Of a stretch of DNA of 64,000 nucleotides, positions 41,837 through 52,996 are shown in pieces. Position 1 is the first letter of the stretch; each line of letters opens with the position of its first letter. The position numbers and the translations under genes are program-made. A model generated the notes under the pieces. It did no database searches, was not told the DNA's origin, and saw only the letters and a program-made list of their open reading frames with translations. Source of the stretch: Tausonia pullulans (taxonomy: Eukaryota > Basidiomycota > Tremellomycetes > Cystofilobasidiales > Mrakiaceae); assembly GCA_951802195.1 (NCBI GenBank), contig OX637632.1, positions 62,001 to 126,000 on the forward strand, given 5' to 3'.

Positions 41837-44800
41837 TCTTGTATGGACTTTTGAGCACTCTCGTAACGCTCTGATAAGGGTGAGGCCTCGGGGATAGGTG
41901 ACGCTATGGTGACACGATGCGAGCGCGGGTCAAGGCGCGTCCAGTCGAAAGCGCGCCCTTTCCAGCAAAGGATCCAACTCGAACAAGCATGTCATTTCCG
42001 GCCCCTCAGCATCTCACCACAGACAGGCAATCCAGCCCTTCCCTCGGCCTACATCTGCTCCTCGAGTTACTCCTCCTTCTCGTCTATCCCGAACTCTTTA
42101 CCCACCGTGAGCATGCCCCTATTCTGAAGCCTCATCTCCACGTCCTCCTGCTCGCCATCCTGCTCTTCTTACTCGTACTCTTCGTCATCGTTGGACACAG
42201 AGCCGCTTCCTTGCTCCTTTCTTTCCTCCGTTTCTCCTTTATCGTCCCGACGTGTGGCAAGGCGGCCATTCTGGGGTCAATCCTCTCCATCTTCCCGACT
42301 ATCGTTAGTTCGCTTCTTCTCCTCCCCCTTGTCTTTCAGTTTCCGTCGCTCCCCATTCGTCCCGTGCGGGTACTAGATCCGTTTCCTCTTTGGAGGCAAA
42401 GGCGACCGCGAGCTCCCCATCTTTGAAAGAGCACGGACACCTCGGCTCGGCGGCAGGGTCGTACGCCTCGTCGCGGAATTGACCGTCGATGCCCTTCTAC
42501 AGCGGGACGTAGATGTGTCGAGGAAACACCGACGGCGAAAGTGGTGGTATGAGGGTGGGGGAAAAGGAGCAACTACCGGGGCCGTAGAAAAGAACTTCAG
42601 TGACAATGGTGGTGCTGATCTGAGAGGCGAAGGGGACAATGGGCCATGACATCCCCGGAGGGCTGAGGTTGTAAAGTAGGGAGATGGAGATCGGTCAGTA
42701 CAAGCAAGTGCGTGACGATCAGACGTTGCCCTCCTCACCGTTGTCCGATGTCTCCCACCTTTGCAGCCGGGTCCTAGACTCGGTCCTCTATAAAACAGGC
42801 GGCGTGAACGCGAAAATCAGATCATAGATGTTGCATTCGGCCATCCCGGCCATGGTGAGAGTGAGCCCCGCGCGCTGGTCTACCTGGGCCTGGGTCTCAA
42901 AGACGGCCCTTCCAAGGTGGAAGGATCGTTTGGAGGAGGTCGCCCTCCTCGTCAGAAGACAGGACGGGACGAGTAGGCTCTTGACGATGTGGATCTGGAG
43001 GTATTTACGAGATTATCAGAATTGTCTGACTCATGTCAGTGACGGGCGAAAGACTCACGGCACCGGCCTCGTTTCCGAGGTGCTGCGCGTAGTATTGATG
43101 CTAGATGCTTGAGACGACGACACTCTCGGGGTCATAGTCCTCGGGATCGATGGGCTTGCAATGCGCCTCCATGGTCGTCCCGATTTGGCGACGATTCACC
43201 TTGACGAGGCGCCGGCCGGCCTGCTTCTCCTTATTAGTTCTGCGCAAGATGAATTATCAGCCCAAGTCCCCTGGCGGTACGCAACTGGGAACAGATCGAC
43301 CAGTCCTACAACATCGCCATTAGCGGCCGCAGGAACCGGAGTTTGATCCTCGTCTCCATGCTCACGTTTGTGGCCCTCTCAAATCTGGATGGTCTCCCAA
43401 CAAGTATCGACGGGAGCCACTATGGTCTTCTCGTTGAACGGGTCCGGGAAGCCCGCCGCGTACACAAAATCACATGCACCCGCGCACTTGTCGCAGCGAG
43501 GTTGTGAAGCTTTAGCGGGTCAATCATTCACACCGAGAAGCGCTTGGAATTCTGGTCGGGATGTTTGGGGACCACCCCCAGGTGCTGATTGTGAATCGTC
43601 TTCAGGATCCGATCCTTTCCTCCACTGTGCCAAGCGGCGAGCTCATCAAGAATTTCGAGCGCCATCAAGGCATGTCTTGATTCTGCTCGTTGGGAAAGAA
43701 AGTCCATGCGAAACTTTTGCCCGGGCTGGTGGCCGGAAAGGGGACGGGAGGCGTGCCTTTGACCTGGGCGTTCGGGTTGTGCTTCCTGCCTGGGTCGGCG
43801 GCTTTCTGGGCGTGACTTGTTAGACCACCGATCCATAAGTACGAGGGAGTAGAGTTCCGTAGTCCTTCCAAGCTTCGGAGCCCTTGCAAAGGCGCCGCAA
43901 AAGAGATCGCCCCACAGGCGGTAGATCAGCAAGGCGAGGATTCGCTCCGGCGAGGCGGCATCACGACCGAGTCTGAGGGAGCCTTCGACAACGATGAAGG
44001 GCGCCGGAGATAGATTGCGTTTAGAGGAAGAAAAAATGCTGGCTCTTCTCCCAAGAACAACCTGGAACATCTGAGTCGTCGCGGTGTTTGAACCAGCGCG
44101 CTGCGGTCGATCTCTTTGGCCGTTCCTTGGCTGGCTGAGCAACCGCCGGGTCGGCTTGATATTGCTCGTTTTGGAGGATGATGGAATCTCGGACACTGAG
44201 GCGGACCGTCTGGAGTTGGTGCCAGGGGAAGATCCAGAGTGTGATGGTGTCGTGGCGAGTGGAGTTATCGACCAAGTCTAGTTCGGCCGGCGAAAGGTGT
44301 CCTTCAGTGATCCGTATCGGGCGCTGCGACAATGTAGAAGATGCCACTCTCCTCAATTTCAGTACCGAAGATCGCTTCGCTGAATTCTTATAGAATTCAG
44401 TGCTTTATGAAGGCTTGGAAATCGAGGGGGAACTCGGAATCGGCGGGAGGTGGTAGCAGTGCTAAGCCGGAGATTGGGAGATGCGGGACGACGAAGGGCC
44501 AGCCTTCGAGGAGAACGATACTGGAGGGCTGCGTGATCGATGTCAGAAGACGCGAAAAGGTCGTTGAGGGGTCCCTTCTGCTGCTGCTGATGTGTTGAAG
44601 CGGGTGTGTCATGCTGGATTGCTGAGACGACGCGTCTTTGACGGAGGTCGCGTGGTCGGACGCGCTGATCGATCCCCCTCCTCGTACGCCTTTGCCTCGA
44701 AGGTGACCCAGTGGACGTCCTCATCCTCAGCCCTGGAACATAGGTCGGCGAAGGGGTTCTCCTCCATGGCGATCGAGCGTGTTGGTGTTGGTCGAGAACA

Positions 44801-44946
44801 GAGGCGGCTCGAAACCCCCAGTCGAGTCACGTGCCGTCGGCAAGGGCAAAAGTGGGACGGTGAGCAAGCGAGTCAAGGGCGAGAGGGAAGGCCGACATGG
44901 CAGTACCCTATTTCTCTCTTCCAACCTCCATCGTATCACTTTCACC
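41837..44946 (-). pseudogene. Probable decayed protein-coding gene of unknown family
   Basis: On the minus strand several separate stretches read like protein but no longer connect in one frame. In order they include MEENPFADLCSRAEDEDVHW (near 44768), VLLEGWPFVVPHLPISGLAL, CDKCAGACDFVYAAGFPDPF (near 43480), MEAHCKPIDPEDYDPESVVV (near 43170), FHLGRAVFETQAQVDQ, GIDGQFRDEAYDP (near 42480) and an acidic tail with NDDEEYE. Stops and frame changes fall between and within them, and splice sites do not rescue the whole. The plus-strand hydrophobic open stretch at 41917-42426 is simply the complement of the charged tail. I cannot name the family. Alternatives: a real gene with many introns that I mis-spliced, or an assembly problem. 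It ends where the homoserine acetyltransferase promoter begins. Confidence 0.35.
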
Positions 44947-46801
44947 ATGACGGATTCTAGTCAACGCGAGTCCTTTCTGCTCGCTAGTGCAGATTCTTCC
45001 AGCGTCTCACTTACTCACGCATCTCCCCTCTCTAGCCGCCCCGCTCAGGACGCTTCCTCCGACGTCCCGCCTCTCGTCCCTCATCGCTGCTCAGACCATC
45101 GTCGCCCTCCCGTCGTTCAAGCTTGAGTCGGGCCTCGAGCTTCACGATGTTCCTATCGCCTATCGCACCTGGGGCAAGTTGAACGAGGCCGCCGACAATT
45201 GCATGGTCATCTGCCACGCGCTCACTGGCAGCGCTGACGTTGAGGACTGGTGCGTCGCCATTCAGCCCTTCTCCTTTCTCTCTCCCTTTGCCGGACGAGG
45301 ACGTGAGAGCTCACTATGCGGGGTTTTTGTTCGTTCTGAGATAAGGTGGGGGCCTCTCATGGGCAAAGGCAAGGCTTTCGACCCCACGCGCTTCTTCATC
45401 GTCTGCCTCAACGTCATGGGTTCGCCGTATGGATCTCTCTCGCCAGTATGTACCGGCTTTGCCCCCAGACTCCAGCACACAGAGGTAGTCTTTCTGACAT
45501 GTGTATGTCTGTGCGTCAGGTGACCACCAACCCAGACACCGGCAAGCTTTGGGGTCCCGAATGCCCGCTCACGACGACTCGGGACGATGTTCGGTCCGTC
45601 GACAATGCCAGCGCCATTGCTTTGCCTACCTTTGGGGCTTGTAGTTGACAATGCTTTCATTCATCCCCAGCGCCCACAAGCTTGTCCTCGACTCGCTCGG
45701 CGTCAAGTCGGTCGCCGCCGTCATCGGAGGCTCCATGGGCGGCATGACGACGCTCGAGTGGCCGCTTAACACGCCGTCTGGCTTTGTCCGCAATATTCTC
45801 CCGCTCGCGACGGCCGCCCGGCACTCGGCTTGGGGCATCTCGTGGGGCGAGGCTCAGCGGCAGTCGATTTACTCGGACCCCCTCTACCTCGACGGCTTCT
45901 ATGAGGAGGACGCCCAGCCACGAGTCGGACTCGCTGCCGCGCGTATGACTGCTCTTCTCACCTACCGGAGCCGGGACAGTTTCGAGACTCGCTTCGGCCG
46001 CAAGGCGCAGGCTAGCCTCGATACCGACGGCACCGATCGTGCCAGCAACGGGTCCTTGAGTCGGCGCGGCTCGGGGTCGCTCCACAGCCCGGCCGAGGAG
46101 GCATTTGCCGTTCACAACGATGGCCACCGAGGCCAGAAGAGCTACTCTGGACGTGGTGGAGCCTCGACGCCCACGCCGCCGACGGGCGTTGGACGACCTT
46201 CGTCCCCGACCATCTTTACGGCGCAGTCTTACCTCCGGTATCAGGGTGACAAGGTGCGCGGTGGGAGCTGACCTCTTGCGGTTAGCATTTCTTCTAACCC
46301 TTCTACGCCCCCTTCCAGTTCACCAACCGCTTCGACGCCAACTGCTACATTCACCTCACCCGCAAGATGGATACGCACGACCTCGCCCGTCCGCGACTCA
46401 CGACGCCGACGTCGACGAGCTCAGAGCCTCCGATCGAACTGCCGACGAAGACGACTGCAACCTCGCTCGCCGAGGTCCTCACTACTCTCCCGGCCAGGGC
46501 GCTCGTCATCGGCGTCGCGACCGACGGCCTCTTCACTGTCGCCGAACAGCGGGAGCTCGCGGAGCACATCCCAGAGGCGGAGCTTGTGGTTATCCCCTCG
46601 CCTGACGGCCACGATGGCTTCCTTCTCGAATTTGAGGCTATCAATGGGTACGCAAGCAAGTGGCTTCGCGAGAGGCTCCCGGAGGTCTACCAGGCAGCCC
46701 CGCTGGTCGATGAGGCGGAGGGCGAGGCTGGGTTCGGCGTCCAGAAGGAAAGCCTCTTCGGTGAGGCGGAGGGACCGGGGCTCGATGCTGGCCGTTGGTA
46801 A
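44947..46801 (+). CDS. MET2: Homoserine O-acetyltransferase
   Basis: Transfers acetyl from acetyl-CoA to L-homoserine, the first committed step of fungal methionine synthesis. Start at 44947 (MTDSSQRESFLLA); a short intron (44987-45035) joins in phase to LSSLIAAQTIVALPSFKLES. Then LHDVPIAYRTWGKLNEAADN, ICHALTGSADVEDW, the loop WWGPLMGKGKAFDPTRFFIV and LNVMGSPYGSLSP. The alpha/beta-hydrolase nucleophile elbow is GGSMGGMT (Ser); the acid and base of the triad are in VIGVATDGLF (Asp) and PDGHDGFLLEF (His). There is a long disordered insert of about 70 Ser/Gly-rich residues (46020-46200) between the cap and ALVIGVATDG; fungal MET2 proteins often have such an insert. The C-terminus GPGLDAGRW extends past the core. 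All catalytic residues are present. Confidence 0.93.
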
Positions 46802-47075
46802 AACAGGACGGAGTCTCTCTTTCTCCTCATTAGATAAGATAGTTCAACCAATTTTGTAGTCTCCTTTTGACATCGATCTCAACATCTTGTAACAACAATG
46901 ACGTGCAGAAAGAAGCCGAGAGAGAGTTATGTGTGTGTGTAGGGGGGGGGGGGGTGGGTTCAGAGCTCGAAGCGGGCGACAAAGGCGAGCCCGGGCAAGC
47001 TTCAGGCGGACCATTAGCGGGCGCGACCGAGTCGGGAACGGCCGAGAAAGAGAGGGAGAGCTCCACCCAACGCCC

Positions 47076-47920
47076 ATGACGACTCTGCCAAACGTCTCGC
47101 AGCGGTCCCTGGTCTCACCATCACCGACACCTTTCTCCCAGTCGTCCCCCTCGCCGACAAACGGCGGCGGTCTCGCTTCGACGGACGCCGGCCGACTCGC
47201 ACTCGAGGAATACCGGAAGCGTGATGGTAGCAAGGGTGCGATCAACCTTTCTTCCTTCCTCTGTGCAGCTGAGGCTCTTTCTTAGATGGGGCTTGGGCTG
47301 GCTGTCTTCCTGTCTATTACCCTCGCGTAGGGATTCCAGTGGCTGACCGTGGGTCACCTCTCTTTTGCCATCGTACGCGCTCTGGCCTCGCGTCCCGTCC
47401 GCCGTCCCTTCAGTTGTCGTCCGATTTAAGTCGGTCGGATCAGCGCCCATCCTCAAGCAAAACTTCTACAAGATAACTGGGTCCAATCGTTTCCAGGCGG
47501 TGATCCAGTTTCTGAGGAAGGAGCTTAACTGGAAGCCTAACGATCCACTGGTCCGTCCGACGAGTCTCGCGGCCCTCACTCCCTCTTGCTCGATTTGTTT
47601 GACTGGGGAATCCCTGCTCGACGGGCTTTTCAGTTCATCTACATCAATTCGTCCTTCTCTCCCGCCCCCGATGACACAGTCTTGAATCTCTACAAGGTGA
47701 TCTCGAAGCGAAGGATGCGCCATCGCAGCGACCCCGGCGCTGACGGGACGACGCGTCGCATGCTTGCTCGCTCCCTCTCCATCGTCCTTCGTGTTCCAGT
47801 GCTTCGCGACCGAGGGTCATCTGATTGTCAACTATAGGTGAGCGGGAGCCTCCGTCTATATTCCGGCCTCCCTCTCTGATGCGCCCCCTCATCTCCAGCA
47901 CAACGCAGGCCTGGGGCTAA
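47076..47920 (+). CDS. ATG12: Ubiquitin-like autophagy protein ATG12
   Basis: Conjugated to ATG5 through ATG7 (E1-like) and ATG10 (E2-like); the conjugate with ATG16 acts as E3 for ATG8 lipidation. Five exons (47076-47235, 47414-47550, 47634-47696, 47800-47837, 47899-47920) give 139 residues. The N-terminal ~50 residues are Ser/Pro-rich and disordered. The ubiquitin fold follows: [20 protein letters not shown], then [40 protein letters not shown], and [13 protein letters not shown]. It ends TTQAWG with the terminal Gly needed for conjugation. Reading frame and splice phases agree throughout. The fasciclin Fsc1-like gene, also autophagy-related in fission yeast, lies about 7 kb away. Confidence 0.95.
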
Positions 47921-48522
47921 CGAGGCGGCCTGCGTGCGGCCATCCGAGGCTCTCGCGGCCAGCGATCTCAGGGGAAAGCGTGCTTGTCCGCCGGCCTCCT
48001 CGAGGGATCGCGCTTGCCGGGTGCTGGACAAATTGCGGAGGACTGTCACTGGCGGGGGTGGGAAGGGTCAGGATGCGAAAAAAGAGGAGAACGGTTGTCA
48101 GCTCGTCCCGGGTTTAGTTAGGGCTTTCTTTCGTTTGGGCAGGCAGTGCTGGGGGACCGGAAGGAGAGAAGGGGCGGCGTGACGTTTCTCGTGTGTCTGC
48201 TCTACTTGCGGCTTCGTCTAGGCTGATATATGCCCAGGAGACGACTGTCCCTTGGATCTGTATCCGGCCTACTCCTGACGCCAACGGGCGGGTGGCGAGA
48301 TGAGCATGCTTGCCAAGACACGCTGCTGAGCCGCAGCGCGGAGGAAGTCGAGGCGAGGATCCACGCGAGCGCGCCCAGCCTCCCTCGCTCACCATCCAAC
48401 CAACTCCTCTCTCTCGCCCTCAAACTTCGTGCCCCGTCCTCGATCCACCACTGTCCTTCAGCCCTCCTCTTCCTCCTCCTCTCCTCGCCTACCGAAGCCC
48501 GGTCCCAACCCCCCACCCCCCC
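47921..48522. other. Intergenic region between ATG12 and the PLD-like gene
   Basis: About 600 bases. The last ~210 are open in the same frame as the PLD-like gene (from ATG 48310), so an N-terminally longer protein is possible. Otherwise nothing was recognised. Confidence 0.4.
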
Positions 48523-51500
48523 ATGCGCGTCACCCCGTCAGACCGGACTATCGCGCTGGCGACCCCGGCGCCGACCCGATCCGGGGCGTTGTCGCCTGAG
48601 GCAGTGACGGCCTCGTCGTCCAAGTCAGCGGCCACCGCGACTCGCGTCAAGACGCTCACCGAGCTCCTCGCTGAAAACCCGCACAAGTCGCCGGACGAGC
48701 TGCGGCGGTCGTCCAAGTATCTGCCCCGGCCCTCCTGGGCCTCTCGTCTCTGGGTCCGCTTCGTGACTGACGGCGGGTCCGGCATCGAGCGTAAGCGCGG
48801 GTTGAGGTCCGAGGCCGAGATTGAGGACGAGCGACGCCGCGTTCGGGCGTGCGGCAACTGGGGGGAAATGGAGCCCTCAGATCTCTTTCTCGATGTGAGT
48901 TCCGAGTCGGAGGGGATGGGAGCCAGAGGACCAGAGGACGACCAGGACTCGTCTGCGGTCGACGAACGACGTCATGCCGCACGAGGCCTGGTTCTGCCAT
49001 CTGTCGCCCCCTCTCTTTCCCTCCTCTCCCGACCGCATGTGCCTTATGGGAGCTTCACCTCTGACATTCCGTCGCCCTCCCTCAGATCTACGGCTCGGTT
49101 TTGCAGACGCTCAACCACGACCCGAGGGCAGGCCTCGTCTCCCCACCGCTCATGGGTACGACAGGGACCCTCCCGCTTACAATCCTTTCGCTGTGGGTAC
49201 CTCTCAGGCTGGTTCTCTGGCGTAATCTTGGTGGTGGCCGACCACCGCCTTCGTCAGTCTATTCCTGACGACATTCCTCATCCGTCCTATTTTTGCTCTG
49301 CTCCTGCTTGCCTGAACTCGCTCTAGGATCCCGGATATAATGGCTCACTATGCCTCGGTCATCCGACGCGCCCAGCACGAGGTCCTCCTGTCAGTCTCCT
49401 TCGACGCGAATCGACCTTCGCCCTGCCCCGGCCGGGGCGCCATTGCACTTTTGTGTTTGAACCGCTGACAGCTCTAACCCCCTGCTCGCCTAGGTTCACC
49501 AACTATTGGCAGCCGTCCGATAGCCAGAAGACGATCTGCAATGCGCTGCGCGACCTGTCAAAGCGCCTGGGCGAGGAGGGCAAGGGCAAAAAAGTTGTCG
49601 TCAAGCTTGTTTACGACCGAGGAACGATCAAGCAGGTGAGGGGGTGCCTATCTGGAGCCAAACATGTACAACTTAGTCTGACACGTCCTTGACCGACTCT
49701 TCACGTTCCCAGGCCATTCACCACCACTCACCTGTCCCTCCACACCTATGGCACGAGATTGACTTGCCAAGCCAGGCCGAGATTCCTAACCTCGAGATGC
49801 AGGTCGTCAACTTCCACCGGCCCCTCGTCGGCACTGTGAGTCTTGTCCACCGTCTTCTATAGATGCCGAGAGCATCCCGACTGACATCACACACCTGCTT
49901 TGGTGCCTCTCCAGTTCCACTCCAAGGTGAGTCGTGGATCGAGCTCTCAAGTTTCTTGAAGAATCGCGAGCCGACTTCAGCCTCCCGCTGGCAGTTCCTC
50001 GTCGTCGACCGGCGCGTCGGACTTCTCAACTCGAACAACATCCAGGGTAAGCTGTTCAGGGCATCCTGATGTTGGTCCAGGTACAATTAGAGCTAACTGA
50101 GAGGTGCCCCAGACCGCCCGAACCTCGAGATGATGATGCACCTCGAGGGACCCATTGTTGAGGCTCTCTATGGTTCGCTCCGCCATGACCTGGCTACCCC
50201 AAGCCGCTCGCACTGATTCGACCTTTCCAGACACGGGCTTCATCTCCTTTGGCAACAAGATGGTTCCCATGCCACCCCTGATCGCCCAGCCGCCTCCTCC
50301 TACGCCTTTCCTATTTCAAAATGCGAACCCCTGGCTCGGCGACATTCCTCTCAAGCGTACGCCCGACGCCGTCCAGCGCATGCTTTCGTCCGGCCCCGAA
50401 TCGCGGATGCGCGGTAAGCTACCGGAGCGGGCGCGCATGTCGGGCATCGTCCGAACGCTCATCGAGATGGGCATGGAGGAGCCGCCCAAGCCCAAGGAGC
50501 CCACTTGGTTTGGCGAGCTCACCGAAAACTTTTCGGCCGAGGTCAGCAGTCGGCTCAACAGTCGGTCTAACAGCCAACGAGGCAGCCTCGATGGTGAGTC
50601 GCTGCTCCTTCGCTCTTTCGTTCAGCTCGCCCATCGTCGTCAGCTGCATGCCTGATTAACGTGCCTTTCGGTCGCTCAGCGGTCCACCAGTCGTCCTCCT
50701 CCGGTGCTGGAGGACCCTCTCTCGGTGCAAAGTCGCCCCAGAGAGGCCCCCCTCACAAGTCCATGACGGAGCCACCCGCGCGCACTTTGGCGTCCATCAA
50801 CAGTTCGATGTCCCAACTCGACCCTACAGGCGCTCCACGCGACCTGTCCCCGCTTCACACGCCTCCAGAGTCTCCCGGTCTGGCACCGACGGTCGCATTT
50901 GCCAACCCGGCAGTGAAGGAGACTCATCCTGTGCCGTCTCATCCTGCTGAGGGAACCGGCGTCACGTTCGTCGACGAGCCGGAAGAAGTCGACCGGCTCG
51001 ATGCGGTGGAGGAGACTGTGGCGCCGGGAGAGAACTGGACGCGAGCAAGCCCGCCGCTGGTCGTTGCGGCGCCTGTCGACACCGAGGGGGACGGAACGCT
51101 GGGACGGCTGGCGAGGATGAGCAAGCGGCTGAGTGAGTCACGGCATGTATCGTATACCCCAACTGGACGTGACCAATGACGACCTCTCGCAGATGCGGGT
51201 GTCCTCTCGGAGCCCGACGCCACCGTGGCCGACACGGATGCCATCGACCAGTTCATGTCGCATGTCCTGCATACCGAGCACAAGCCGATGCCTATGGTTC
51301 TCGTCAACCGTAAGCCTCGAGGAGTAAGTCCTACTCCCAATGAATGGGGCACCGGATCTGTCCCTGCACTCGTTGAAGCTTCGCCCTCCCTTCAGATGTT
51401 CGGTCACCAGGATCTCCGCACGCCGCAAAATGCCGCCTGGCTTGCAGGGTTCAAGTTTGCTAAGAAGAGGGTCTTCATGTGAGAAGCACTCCCTCTACCG

Positions 51501-52551
51501 CGGCAGTTCCTGTGTACGCTTCCCTTTCCTGATCCGCTCTACCTTGCATGGTTCAGTCAGACACCGACGTGGAACGCCCGACCTGCTGTCGATGCCGCTT
51601 TGGACGCTTGTCGGCGCGGGGTTGAGGTCATCCTCTTCCTTGGTCTCGGTCTGTCGAGTCCCTCGATCTCAAACCACTGTAGCTTGAGTAACAGCTGACA
51701 CCCACACCGCATTCCGCAGGGTTCAACGATAAGGGAGAGTCGGTGCGTTCTCGACCTTCTAATTGCCTCACAGAAGTCGGCAGCTCGCTAAGGACGCTCT
51801 TTATCCAGATTCCCTTCCAAGGTGGAACCAACGAAGAGGTCGTCAAGCGTATGTACAAGGCGCTCCACAAGACGGACTCGTCGCGATATCTGAAAGCCTA
51901 CTGGTGAGCTGGTGCCTGCTTGACGTCGCTGGCTTCAAGCAGAGGCTCTATCGCTGATCATGTTGGCGTTGATCGCCCTCAGGTATGTCGGCAAGGATCA
52001 GAGTCGACCTCTCAACGCTGTAAGCTCCTCCCTCCGTTTTGTCGCAGCCATGCAGCTCTATGGGTCACTCTCTGACAGACCTATGTTGCTGCTCTCTTGC
52101 TTTTCTAGGCGATCAAGCAGCGCAACTGCCATGTCAAGCTCGCCATCTTTGATGACTGCGTCGGCATAGCTGGGTGAGCGTGTCGCATAAGAGTCTGTCG
52201 ATCAGGCCTCTCCGCTGATAACTCTTTTTTACACGCACAGTAACGGCAACCAGGACACACAGAGTTGGTACCACAGCCAAGAGGTGTGTACTGTCGTGAC
52301 CCGCTCACCTTTTTCCATCTCCCGCTGACATAAAGGCGCCGATTTCCTAGGTCAACGTCCTCATCGATTCGGCCCAGGTCTGCGCCGACTGGATCCACGC
52401 GCTCACTCACAACCAGAACACGCATATCTACGGCCTCATCGACACCGACGGTGTCTGGAGGGATCCTCAGGGCCGGACGTGGCAGGAGCTCGACCGAATA
52501 AAGGAAGCAGAAGCGCGGAAGGAGGCGTTGAAGAAAGCGAAAAAGGAGTAA
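48523..52551 (+). CDS. Phospholipase D-superfamily protein with two HKD motifs
   Basis: Two-domain PLD-fold protein, related to cardiolipin-synthase-like/PLD hydrolases. The N-terminal segment holds TLTELLAENPHKSPDELRR and a basic-acidic linker. Then MAHYASVIRRAQHEVLL and FTNYWQPSDSQKTICNALRD lead to the first HxKx4D site, FHSKFLVVDRRVGLLNSNNI. A long Ser/Pro-rich insert of about 350 residues (50240-51180) follows. The second half has GFKFAKKRVFI, WNARPAVDAALDACRRGVEV and the second site, CHVKLAIFDDCVGIAGNGNQ. The C-terminus includes YGLIDTDGVWRDPQGRTWQE and a Lys-rich end. Both His-Lys-Asp triads are intact, so catalysis is likely; substrate unknown. Joining around 49190-49330 needs a GTGGGT donor to keep frame. 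An in-frame upstream ATG at 48310 leaves the true start uncertain. Confidence 0.82.
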
Positions 52552-52996
52552 GGTGGTTGTGAACGGCGCATAATGCCACACTCATTTTGATATCTCATAC
52601 CCCGGGTCGACTATAATAAACTGCTTATTTCCGTACCTTGCATTTTACTTGTGGCGCTTTATGAATTTGTACGACCCACATCACAGCACACGTAATGGTC
52701 GTTGCTTTGGCTTGCTTGGCTGAGATGGGACGCAAGCCTGAGCTTGGAGCGAGACGCGCGAGGCCGACGACCCCACCCCACCCCGGCATTGAGCCGGTAA
52801 CCCACCCGCCTTCCCTCCGTCGCCCACCTCCATCAACATACCTCACGCCTTCGCCGGCTACGCTTCAAATCGGATTTGCTCCGCTGATTTGAGACCGTCA
52901 AGCGGATCTCCCGCGAGTGTCCCTTCTCCCCACCATCGTCTTCCTTCCTCGCTGCACTCTCTCGACTCCACCGAGCGCGCGCAGCTCGGCCGCTCC
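52552..52996. other. Intergenic region
   Basis: Between the PLD-like stop and the Ser-rich gene start, both on the plus strand. The 3' part from 52889 is open in the Ser-rich gene's frame but lacks an ATG. Probably terminator plus promoter; no element was recognised. Confidence 0.4.

Noticed and set aside
41917-42426. A 169-residue, very hydrophobic open frame on the plus strand (many Leu), a candidate membrane protein.
   Set aside because: Its complement encodes a Glu/Lys-rich tail that belongs with the other minus-strand coding-like pieces. Leu-rich antisense of charged repeats is a usual artefact.
49140-49330. Donor ATGG|GTACGA in the PLD-like gene.
   Set aside because: It puts a stop in the next exon. 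The GTGGGT donor further on preserves frame into MAHYASVIRRAQ.
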